Assembly (NCBI RefSeq): GCF_900110075.1
Contig: NZ_FOCJ01000003.1
Span: forward strand, 372,001-436,000
Reading direction: 5' to 3'
DNA length: 64,000 bases
Source of the DNA: Paenibacillus sp. OV219
GTDB lineage: Bacteria; Bacillota; Bacilli; Paenibacillales; Paenibacillaceae
Position 1 is the first letter of the stretch, and each line of letters opens with the position of its first letter. The notes below the pieces were generated by a model. The model had not been told where the DNA came from, searched no databases, and saw only the letters and a list, made by a program, of their open reading frames with translations. This document shows positions 1-6,487 of the stretch, in pieces. The translations under genes and the position numbers were made by a program.

Positions 1-141
1 ATCTACAAGGTGCTTGAAGGGGTTGCGGCTGCGCTTGAAGAAGCAGAGCCGGTTATCGTAGCGGCGGCAATGTCTCAAGAGCCAGTAGCGAAGCGTGAGA
101 AAGAAGTACCACGCATGAAAGCACAGCCTACTTGGGCTTAA
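1..141 (+). CDS. C-terminal fragment of an unidentified protein
   Basis: An open frame runs from the window edge to a TAA at 139-141 and encodes 46 residues ending in MKAQPTWA. It begins with a helix-like Leu/Ala/Glu stretch and has a charged Lys/Glu segment near the end. A strong terminator follows at once, so this is a genuine gene end. The position upstream of spoIID is often occupied by murA or ywmB-type genes in Bacillales, but the tail does not match a MurA ending that I recognise, so I leave it unnamed. Confidence 0.6.
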   Translation: MYKVLEGVAAALEEAEPVIVAAAMSQEPVAKREKEVPRMKAQPTWA

Positions 142-159
142 AACTATAGGGTCATCCCA

Positions 160-194
160 AACCCCATCTCCTTTCATTCGGAGATGGGGTTTTT
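160..194 (+). terminator. Rho-independent terminator after the first gene
   Basis: A perfect 12-bp inverted repeat (AACCCCATCTCC at 160-171 and its complement at 180-191) with an 8-nt loop runs into a T tract. It closes the upstream transcript and isolates spoIID. Confidence 0.9.
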
Positions 195-517
195 GCTGCT
201 CTCTTTTAGGTTGAACTTTGAACTTTAAGCTTGGGAGAAAGCGAAGCGGGCAGAATCGTTGTGGAGAAGCCTGCCCAGAACCTTATGCTTGACTATCACT
301 CCGGCATTACGGTTCGGGCTCAGCGGTCGCCTAGGCGAAATGATATTCGTTGCCTAAGCTACATATATCATTTGCGCCTTTGTCCCCGGAATTCTACTGT
401 TTCAGCTTCAATACAATCCAAGAAATCGGGGGACAACAGCGATCGGAACAATGGTCTGTACGCGCAGCGGGACCCTCCTAAGTTTCAATATGTTCAAATG
501 TTCAGCCTCTTTTCCCG
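195..517. other. Intergenic stretch upstream of spoIID
   Basis: About 320 bases lie between the terminator and the spoIID promoter. Open frames here lack ribosome-binding sites and show no family resemblance. I see no RNA gene or repeat in it. Confidence 0.5.
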
Positions 518-546
518 TACTATTCTACTTTTCCACTTCATAGACT
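518..546 (+). promoter_or_regulatory. SigE-type promoter of spoIID
   Basis: A -35-like TACTATT (518-524) and a -10-like CATAGACT (539-546) are separated by 14 bp. They match the SigE consensus (KMATATT, CATAYAHT) at 6 of 7 and 7 of 8 positions. spoIID is a known mother-cell SigE gene in Bacillus, so site and gene agree. Confidence 0.65.
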
Positions 547-592
547 GTACCAAGAGCAGTTAAGAGAGTAGGAGCCTAGGAAGGAGTGGGAG

Positions 593-1732
593 ATGAAGCA
601 GATCAAGTGGAAGGCAGGAGGCATAAGCGGCCGGAGGATTCGGACAAGGAATTGGGTCATCGGCTTTATGTGGGGTCTCTTGCTAGTCGTGCTAGTACGA
701 GGAATCGTCTACGTAACAGAGCTGCGGTCAGCCGCGGTAAGGGAGCAGCAGCGTATGCTGACGCAAGTAACGGAATCCGCGCCGCCCAAGCCGCAATCCG
801 ATTCAAAGAAAAAGGTACCCTCAAAATCTGTACAAGCTTCGGTATCAAGCACCGCTATGGACGCGCAAAATAAGCTAAGTGCCTATGACCGGCTTTGGGT
901 TAACGTCTACGTCTCAGAGGACAAGCGGGTCGAGAAAATGCCAATCGAGCTCTATGTGCGCGGTGTGCTGGCTGGAGAGATGCCGATTGATTTTGAACTG
1001 GAGGCGCTCAAAGCTCAGGCAATTGCTGCACGCACGTATATTTATAGAAGGCTGTTGGCAGGTGGGGCAAGTGGGCCGTCAGACGAAGCGGACGTTGATG
1101 ATACGATCAAGAATCAGGTGTATATCCCGCTAGGTGAGCTGATTGGGCGCTGGAGCGGGAAGGAGAAAGAAGCCAATTTGAAGAAGCTGAATGAAGCGGT
1201 AGAGGAGACAAAGGGGCAGATTGTTACTTATCAAGGCGATCCGATTGAGGCGTCCTTCTTTTCGACCAGCAATGGTTATACGGAGAACGCGTCTGACTAT
1301 TGGAGTCTGGATCTGCCCTACTTGAGAAGCGTTGCTAGTCCATGGGATAAGACGATATCGCCTAACTATAGAGAAACAACGACAATGGATCTTGATGATT
1401 TCAGCCGCAAGCTTCGTGTGAAAGCAAACGATGTGCGCCAGATGCGCATTATGGATACGACGGCGGGCCACCGCATCAAGACAATAAGAATAGGACGAGA
1501 GAATTTCAGCGGCAAAGAAATACGAGAGAAGATAGGACTTGCATCCTCGCAATTCAATTGGGCAATCATAGGCGATCAAGTTCGGATTACCACATTCGGT
1601 TATGGACATGGTGTTGGCATGAGCCAGTGGGGAGCGAACGGGATGGCGATGGAAGGGAGAACAGCGTCTCAAATTCTTACTCACTACTATACGGGAACGA
1701 AGCTGGAGCAGGCGAGCGGTGTAATAGAGTAG
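593..1732 (+). CDS. spoIID: SpoIID, peptidoglycan lytic transglycosylase of spore engulfment
   Basis: The 379-residue protein is a mother-cell membrane enzyme that cleaves glycan strands during engulfment, working with SpoIIP and SpoIIM. A basic N-terminus is followed by one membrane helix (about 21-42) and a low-complexity linker. The SpoIID/LytB domain comes next, with LAGEMP placing the probable catalytic Glu at 129. The conserved GYGHGVGMSQWGAN motif lies near 336-349. ATG 593 is preceded by AAGGAG at a normal distance. A SigE-type promoter lies upstream and spoIIQ follows after about 100 bp, as in Bacillus. Length and motifs are typical and nothing looks broken. Confidence 0.95.
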   Translation: MKQIKWKAGGISGRRIRTRNWVIGFMWGLLLVVLVRGIVYVTELRSAAVREQQRMLTQVTESAPPKPQSDSKKKVPSKSVQASVSSTAMDAQNKLSAYDRLWVNVYVSEDKRVEKMPIELYVRGVLAGEMPIDFELEALKAQAIAARTYIYRRLLAGGASGPSDEADVDDTIKNQVYIPLGELIGRWSGKEKEANLKKLNEAVEETKGQIVTYQGDPIEASFFSTSNGYTENASDYWSLDLPYLRSVASPWDKTISPNYRETTTMDLDDFSRKLRVKANDVRQMRIMDTTAGHRIKTIRIGRENFSGKEIREKIGLASSQFNWAIIGDQVRITTFGYGHGVGMSQWGANGMAMEGRTASQILTHYYTGTKLEQASGVIE

Positions 1733-1785
1733 CCGCAGCATTAGTAGTTCTACTCTAACAATCTCAAAAAATGTGAATCCCTCAC

Positions 1786-1814
1786 GTATAAACTGCTAGG
1801 TTGTGGCAACAATG
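1786..1814 (+). promoter_or_regulatory. SigF-type forespore promoter of spoIIQ
   Basis: GTATA (1786-1790), 14 bp, then GGCAACAATG (1805-1814) resembles the SigF consensus, with the GGNRANANTN -10 fully matched. The spacer is slightly shorter than the usual 15-16. spoIIQ is a SigF target in Bacillus subtilis. Confidence 0.6.
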
Positions 1815-1834
1815 GCTAGTGAGGTGATCGAACT

Positions 1835-2569
1835 ATGAGTGATAAATCAAAGTTCAATGAAGAGGCTCCCAAAAATTCAGTGGGAGGCAAAACTGTAAAA
1901 CCGTCTGCTTGGAGAAAGCTGCTAGCAAAGAAATGGGCAGCACCTACAGCGTTTCTGGCCGCGGCAGCAATTATCGTAACCTTAATGTGGCTCTATGGGG
2001 GAGCTGGAGAAACTAGTAACAAACCAGCCAGCACCACTATAGAAGATTCACAAGGTACGAATGCGGTAAGCGATGACGAAGTTCAGGTGCCAGCAGATGA
2101 CCCGTTTGTGAAAGATTCCGCGAATGAAGTTATGCAGTGGCCAACTGATCGCAGCCAAGTGGATGTTGTCGCAGGCTACTATGATTCGAAGGCAACGAGC
2201 GATGAGCGTGTGGCGGCAGTTATCCAGTCGGGTAACACGTTCGTGGCGAATATGGGTATTGACCTTGCCAAGAACGATCAGCCATTTGACGTCAAGGCAG
2301 CGCTTAGCGGTCGTGTCGTTATCGCTGAGAAGCATCCGCTGAACGGTAACATCGTTGAGATCAAGCATGCGGACGGTCTTGTGACCATCTACCACAGCTT
2401 GAGCGATCTGCAAGTGAAGGTCGGCGATGAAGTGAAGCAGGGCTCAGTAATCGCGAAGGCTGGCCGGAGTGAACTCGAGAAAGACCTTGGCATTCACCTG
2501 CACTTTGAAGTGCGCCAGAACGGCAAAGCGATTAATCCGAATACGCTGCTCACAAGCGCAGAGAACTAA
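1835..2569 (+). CDS. spoIIQ: SpoIIQ, forespore M23-like protein of the engulfment channel
   Basis: The 244-residue protein has a cytoplasmic head, one membrane helix (about 36-54), a linker and a LytM/M23 domain (about 120-240). SpoIIQ sits in the forespore membrane and binds SpoIIIAH of the mother cell to form the feeding-tube channel. The HLH motif (221-223), His187 and Asp143 are visible. The first metal ligand of the HxGxD motif is Asn139 (NMGID), so it is probably not an active endopeptidase, as in B. subtilis SpoIIQ, which also lacks a complete metal site. The start has a GAGGTG site and a SigF-like promoter. An unrelated M23 peptidase is less likely given the neighbours. Confidence 0.92.
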   Translation: MSDKSKFNEEAPKNSVGGKTVKPSAWRKLLAKKWAAPTAFLAAAAIIVTLMWLYGGAGETSNKPASTTIEDSQGTNAVSDDEVQVPADDPFVKDSANEVMQWPTDRSQVDVVAGYYDSKATSDERVAAVIQSGNTFVANMGIDLAKNDQPFDVKAALSGRVVIAEKHPLNGNIVEIKHADGLVTIYHSLSDLQVKVGDEVKQGSVIAKAGRSELEKDLGIHLHFEVRQNGKAINPNTLLTSAEN

Positions 2570-2577
2570 GATATGAA

Positions 2578-2610
2578 GAGAAGGCAGGGCTATCCTTGCC
2601 TTCTTTTTTG
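2578..2610 (+). terminator. Terminator after spoIIQ
   Basis: GAAGGCAGG and CCTTGCCTTC form a hairpin with one G-U pair, followed by TTTTTT. It separates the forespore gene spoIIQ from the mother-cell gene spoIIID. Confidence 0.85.
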
Positions 2611-2703
2611 TGTTTTATCGACTTTGAAGCAGGTGAAATGAGGGTTAGGATCGGTTTTTTGAAAATAATTGCACATCTCCTGCTTGTCATGCTTGGACAC
2701 AAA

Positions 2704-2731
2704 GAATATATACCCGTACCCCTCATATACT
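2704..2731 (+). promoter_or_regulatory. SigE-type promoter of spoIIID
   Basis: GAATATA (2704-2710), 13 bp, CATATACT (2724-2731). The -10 matches CATAYAHT at all eight positions and the -35 matches six of seven. The ten bases ACTGTACCAA overlapping and following the -10 also occur at the spoIID promoter. Confidence 0.75.
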
Positions 2732-2764
2732 GTACCAAACTATCTCGAGTAGGGAGGCGGGAGC

Positions 2765-3052
2765 GTGCACGATTATATCAAAGAACGGACCATAAAAATC
2801 GGCCGTTGTATCGTCGAGACGAAGCACACGGTGCGGACGATCGCTAAGGAATTTGGCGTCTCCAAAAGCACAGTCCATAAGGATTTGACCGAGCGATTAC
2901 CGGAAATAAATCCTGATTTGGCTGACCAGGTTAAACACATTTTGGAATACCACAAGTCGATCCGGCACCTAAGGGGAGGAGAGGCGACGAAAATCAAGTA
3001 TAAGAAGAGCTCTGGGCGCAAGCGCGAGGTTCTCGCCGCCGCAAAATCGTAA
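2765..3052 (+). CDS. spoIIID: SpoIIID, mother-cell sporulation transcription factor
   Basis: The 95-residue DNA-binding regulator is nearly the B. subtilis length (93). It has the IAKEFGVSKSTVHKDLTERL helix-turn-helix at about 27-46 and a basic C-terminal arm rich in Lys/Arg. SpoIIID modulates the SigE regulon and helps turn on sigK. The start is GTG 2765, behind GGGAGGCGGGA. A SigE-type promoter precedes it, and mbl follows on the same strand as in Bacillus. Family identity is essentially certain from the near-perfect N-terminal match. Confidence 0.97.
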   Translation: MHDYIKERTIKIGRCIVETKHTVRTIAKEFGVSKSTVHKDLTERLPEINPDLADQVKHILEYHKSIRHLRGGEATKIKYKKSSGRKREVLAAAKS

Positions 3053-3155
3053 GCGATTTTTTCTACAAGAATAGAGGAATTTCGCACGTTTTAGCGAATA
3101 CTAAACAAGATGAACATTAAACCGACTATTATTCGCCTTGGAGGACTTCAGACGT

Positions 3156-4157
3156 ATGTTTAGCAAGGATATTGGTATTGATCTTGGGACTGCAAATGTC
3201 TCCATTCATGTTAGAGGGAGGGGCGTCGTTCTTGATGAGCCTTCGGTCGTCGCGATCGAAAGCGAGACGAAGCGCGTGCTTGCCGTTGGTGAAGAAGCGC
3301 ATCGGATGGTTGGACGGACTCCTGGCAACATTATCGCCATCAGACCGCTAAGAGACGGCGTTATCGCCGACTTTGAGATTACAGAAATTATGCTTAAAGC
3401 GTTTATTGACCGCGTCGGCGGCCGTTCCTGGTACAGCCGCCCTCGCATTCTTATTTGTGCACCTACGAATATTACCTCGGTGGAGCAGAAGGCTATTCGT
3501 GAAGCTGCAGAGCGCAGCGGCGCGAAGGATGTCTTCCTCGAAGAGGAGCCTAAAGCTGCTGCGATCGGCGCAGGTATGGACATCTACCAGCCGAGCGGCA
3601 ATATGGTCGTTGATATTGGTGGCGGAACAACGGATGTTGCCGTGCTTTCGATGGGCGACGTTGTAACCGCCTCCTCCATTAAAGTGGCGGGGGACAAGTT
3701 CGACGAAGCGATTATGAAATATATCAAGAGCAAGTATAAGCTTCTGATTGGTGAGCGTACGAGCGAAGATATTAAGATTAAGATCGGTTCGGTATACGAC
3801 AATGGCTTCAGAGAAGAGATTGACATTCGCGGACGGGATATGGTTACTGGCTTGCCGCTGACAGTGACGATTTATTCGGAAGAAGTGCGTGAAGCGCTTT
3901 GGGAGCCGGTATCGTCCATCGTGTCAGCGGCTAAATCAGTGCTTGAACGGACACCGCCGGAATTGTCTGCTGATATCATCGATCGAGGCGTCATTCTGAC
4001 TGGCGGCGGCGCGCTGCTTAGCGGATTGGATGCGCTTCTTGCTGATGAGCTGAGGGTGCCGGTGCTGATTGCCGAAGATCCGATGCACTGTGTCGTTAAA
4101 GGGACAGGTCTACTGCTTGATTACTTGGATCGTTCACCTCGCAGGGACAAGCGCTAA
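3156..4157 (+). CDS. mbl: Mbl, MreB-family cell-shape actin
   Basis: The 333-residue actin homologue forms membrane-associated filaments that guide lateral wall synthesis. Visible motifs are phosphate-1 IGIDLGTANV near the start, EEPKAAAIGAG, phosphate-2 DIGGGTTDVAV, and the adenosine-motif glycine run TGGGALLSG. An upstream in-frame TTG at 3138 exists. ATG 3156 gives the usual MFSKDIGIDLG start and is 11 bp after TTGGAGG, so I chose it. Order spoIIID-mbl-flhO supports Mbl rather than MreB or MreBH. Confidence 0.93.
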   Translation: MFSKDIGIDLGTANVSIHVRGRGVVLDEPSVVAIESETKRVLAVGEEAHRMVGRTPGNIIAIRPLRDGVIADFEITEIMLKAFIDRVGGRSWYSRPRILICAPTNITSVEQKAIREAAERSGAKDVFLEEEPKAAAIGAGMDIYQPSGNMVVDIGGGTTDVAVLSMGDVVTASSIKVAGDKFDEAIMKYIKSKYKLLIGERTSEDIKIKIGSVYDNGFREEIDIRGRDMVTGLPLTVTIYSEEVREALWEPVSSIVSAAKSVLERTPPELSADIIDRGVILTGGGALLSGLDALLADELRVPVLIAEDPMHCVVKGTGLLLDYLDRSPRRDKR

Positions 4158-4265
4158 TTGGAGTACCCATTAACGTCCAGGTGATGTTCGGGTAAGACGC
4201 CTGGGGGGGCGTGCTGAGGAATATCGACCTTCATATAAAAATAACAAGATTTGTGGACGTCCTCT

Positions 4266-4292
4266 TCAACGCAGTGATGCAAGTTCCGATAT
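4266..4292 (+). promoter_or_regulatory. SigD-type promoter of flhO-flhP
   Basis: TCAA (4266-4269), 15 bp, TCCGATAT (4285-4292) matches the SigD consensus TAAA-N15-GCCGATAT at 3 of 4 and 7 of 8. flhO-flhP are SigD-controlled in B. subtilis. Confidence 0.6.
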
Positions 4293-4329
4293 ATACGGTA
4301 TAGATATGTACCAACAGGAGGACGGCTCC

Positions 4330-5196
4330 ATGCTAAGAGGTCTTTATACAGCTGCAGCGGGCATGATTTCGCAGCAGCAACGACATGATACGATAACGAA
4401 TAATATTTCAAACTTAAATACACCGGGTTATAAACAGAAGAACGCTGTCACGCGTTCTTTCCCGGACATGCTGCTTCATCTGACAGGCACGAAGGATGCT
4501 GGCGGACAAGCAATCGGCAAGCTAAGCACGGGCGTATTCGCTGAGGAAAGCCTGCAAATTAACCAACAAGGCGATATGATGCAGACGAACCGCTTTAGCG
4601 ACTTTGCGATTGTATCCGACATTGAAGTGCCTGGTATCAATTTTGACTCCTCCGGCAAGTCAGTGACTGCGGATGGCCAGATCGTGTTCCAGCCGCAAGC
4701 TTTCTTTACCGTTCAGAATACGAATGGCGAGACGCGCTATACGCGTGACGGCCAGTTCAAGCTGGATGGGGAGGGCTACCTGACATTACCCGACGGCTCA
4801 CGTGTCCTTGACTCGAACGGACAGCCATTTCAGCTGCCAGCAGATATGTCTCTCAATGCACTGACGCTGACGAAAGACAATCAGCTCGTTGACCCGCTGA
4901 CAGGCAAGAGCGCAGGCAAGCTGCTCGTGACTCGCGTGGACAACCCTAACGATCTCGTTCGTGAAGGGGATGGTAAGTTCAAGCTTGGTCCGGACGTTAC
5001 GACAGGCGTTCGGGAGCTGGATGCGACCGATCGCGTTGAGGTACGCCAAGGCTATGTCGAGCGCTCGAACGTGGACGCCACTCAATCCATGGTTGATTTG
5101 ATGTCGGCGTCCCGCGCTTATGAAGCGAATCAGAAAGTGATTCAATTCTTCGATAAGAGCTTAGACAAAGCAGTTAATGAAATCGGTAAAGTTTAA
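4330..5196 (+). CDS. flhO: FlhO, FlgF/FlgG-family flagellar rod protein
   Basis: The 288-residue structural protein belongs to the flagellar rod or hook-basal body. The N-terminal rod signature lies in the first 40 residues (LYTAAAGM, NNISNLNTPGYKQ). The C-terminal helix has QGYVERSNVDATQSMVDLM and a coiled segment, and the middle is the variable FlgG domain. ATG 4330 follows AGGAGGACGG. A further in-frame ATG at 4306 would place the ribosome-binding site inside the coding region and is less likely. It is followed after 39 bp by its paralog flhP. The two probably form the distal rod (FlgG-like) roles. Confidence 0.9.
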   Translation: MLRGLYTAAAGMISQQQRHDTITNNISNLNTPGYKQKNAVTRSFPDMLLHLTGTKDAGGQAIGKLSTGVFAEESLQINQQGDMMQTNRFSDFAIVSDIEVPGINFDSSGKSVTADGQIVFQPQAFFTVQNTNGETRYTRDGQFKLDGEGYLTLPDGSRVLDSNGQPFQLPADMSLNALTLTKDNQLVDPLTGKSAGKLLVTRVDNPNDLVREGDGKFKLGPDVTTGVRELDATDRVEVRQGYVERSNVDATQSMVDLMSASRAYEANQKVIQFFDKSLDKAVNEIGKV

Positions 5197-5235
5197 GGAT
5201 AGCATGCTGGCTGACCGGCAGAGGAGGCAACTTAG

Positions 5236-6057
5236 ATGAACAGTTCGATGGTTAACGCAATGGTGTCCATGAATGGACTGCAGCAGAAGCTGGACTTGCT
5301 AGCTGACAATATTGCCAATGTGAATACAGTCGGTTACAAGCGAAAGCAAGGAACGTTTGAAGATCTGCTGACAACGCTGAAGAAGCAGCCGGAAGCGTTC
5401 AATCAACCGGGCCGCTTAACGCCACTCGGCTTCAGCCAAGGCTGGGGTTCGCGTCTGACGATGGTACAACCGGATTTCTCGCAAGGACCACTTCAGCAGA
5501 CGGATCAACCATTTGACGTCGCGATTGAAGGTAATGCTCTATTCGAAGTCACGGTCGATGATTCCGGTCACCTCGGCTATACCCGCGGCGGATCGTTCCA
5601 GTCTTCACTAACGCAAGACGGTCGTAATATATTGACAACCAAAGAAGGTTACCCGGTTTCATCGGTGAACGGCAATCCGATTGAGATTCCACCGAATATG
5701 AAGATGGTCAGTGTTGATGCGGAAGGTAAAGTTGTCGGTACGAGAACAACAGGCGAAATTGTAACATTAGGACAGTTTAAGCTTGTACAGGTAGACAAAC
5801 CTGCTTTGCTCTCTCAAGTGGCAGATAACCTGTTCGCCATTGGCGATGGCGTGAACGTCATTGATGTTCTCCATCCTGTTGCAGCAAACGCTGAGAATAA
5901 AATTGCGATTAAGCAAGGCTTTCTGGAGCAGTCGAACGTTGTCTTGGCAGACGAGATGACAGAATTGATTAGTGTGCAGCGAGCTTACCAGCTCAGTGCG
6001 AAAGCAGTGACATCGAGCGATACGATGTTGGGCCTCGCGAACAATTTGCGCGCTTAG
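5236..6057 (+). CDS. flhP: FlhP, FlgG-family flagellar rod protein
   Basis: The 273-residue paralog of the preceding gene has the N-terminal signature DNIANVNTVGYKR and the C-terminal EQSNVVLADEMTELISVQRAY helix. It belongs to the axial rod/hook family secreted through the flagellar export apparatus and has no signal peptide. ATG 5236 is preceded by GAGGAGG. Gene order mbl-flhO-flhP copies Bacillus. The two proteins are clearly diverged, so the pair is an old duplication, not a recent one. Confidence 0.9.
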   Translation: MNSSMVNAMVSMNGLQQKLDLLADNIANVNTVGYKRKQGTFEDLLTTLKKQPEAFNQPGRLTPLGFSQGWGSRLTMVQPDFSQGPLQQTDQPFDVAIEGNALFEVTVDDSGHLGYTRGGSFQSSLTQDGRNILTTKEGYPVSSVNGNPIEIPPNMKMVSVDAEGKVVGTRTTGEIVTLGQFKLVQVDKPALLSQVADNLFAIGDGVNVIDVLHPVAANAENKIAIKQGFLEQSNVVLADEMTELISVQRAYQLSAKAVTSSDTMLGLANNLRA

Positions 6058-6064
6058 GAAATGA

Positions 6065-6379
6065 GTGATTGCGAATATGGATTCAAGGAAAGAAACAGCG
6101 GCCGGTTTAGAAGCTGCTGCAGTACCTGTCAAAGATCAGTCTCGTCAAACGGCTAACGCTCAGCGTGAAGCTGCGCAGGGCAAGCAGCGGAAGAAGCGTA
6201 ATCCCGCATTGCGAGTACTGCTATGGACACTGCGAGCGCTTGTTGTTCCCGTGTTGTGTGTAGCAGCCATTCTAGGCGGCATGTACGCTGGCTACGTGAT
6301 CCTAGGCAAACGCCCAGGGGATGAAGTGTTTGAGATTGAGACCTGGAAACATATGTACGATCTTGTATTCGCGGATTAA
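6065..6379 (+). CDS. EpuA-like small membrane protein (annotated in databases as RNA polymerase subunit beta-like)
   Basis: The 104-residue protein has a charged, Gln/Lys-rich cytoplasmic head (1-50), one membrane helix (about 52-78) and a conserved tail with GKRPGDEVFEIETWKHMYDLV. This tail matches the EpuA/PF11772 family. Its common 'RNA polymerase subunit beta' label rests on naming history, not on a polymerase domain here. Starts GTG 6065 or ATG 6077 are both possible and neither has a strong ribosome-binding site. It lies 7 bp after flhP and is probably co-transcribed, with a terminator behind it. Function unknown. Confidence 0.75.
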   Translation: MIANMDSRKETAAGLEAAAVPVKDQSRQTANAQREAAQGKQRKKRNPALRVLLWTLRALVVPVLCVAAILGGMYAGYVILGKRPGDEVFEIETWKHMYDLVFAD

Positions 6380-6385
6380 GCGATG

Positions 6386-6415
6386 AGCCTGCCTCGGTAA
6401 CGAGCAGGCTTTTTT
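6386..6415 (+). terminator. Terminator of the flhO-flhP transcript
   Basis: AGCCTG plus CTCG pair with CGAG and CAGGCT around a GTAA loop, followed by TTTTTT. Confidence 0.88.
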
Positions 6416-6437
6416 ATATGGTTGAAACCGTTTGGAT

Positions 6438-6482
6438 TAAAGAAGCCCCCTTTGATGTAAAATCCAAAGGAGGCTTCTTTCG
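6438..6482. terminator. Hairpin between convergent genes, probable terminator for the minus-strand gene
   Basis: AAAGAAGCC(C)CCTTTG and its complement form a long, nearly perfect palindrome (16-bp arms) just beyond the minus-strand gene's stop. Neither side has a long T run, though both arms end in TTT-like sequence, so it may act in both directions. Confidence 0.65.
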
Positions 6483-6487
6483 CGTAG

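Noticed and set aside
486-523. CAATAT and CGTACTAT as a SigE promoter
   Set aside because: The spacing is 24 bp, too long; the pair at 518-546 fits much better.
231-563. Open frame of 110 codons upstream of spoIID
   Set aside because: No ribosome-binding site, no family resemblance, and it overlaps the spoIID promoter.
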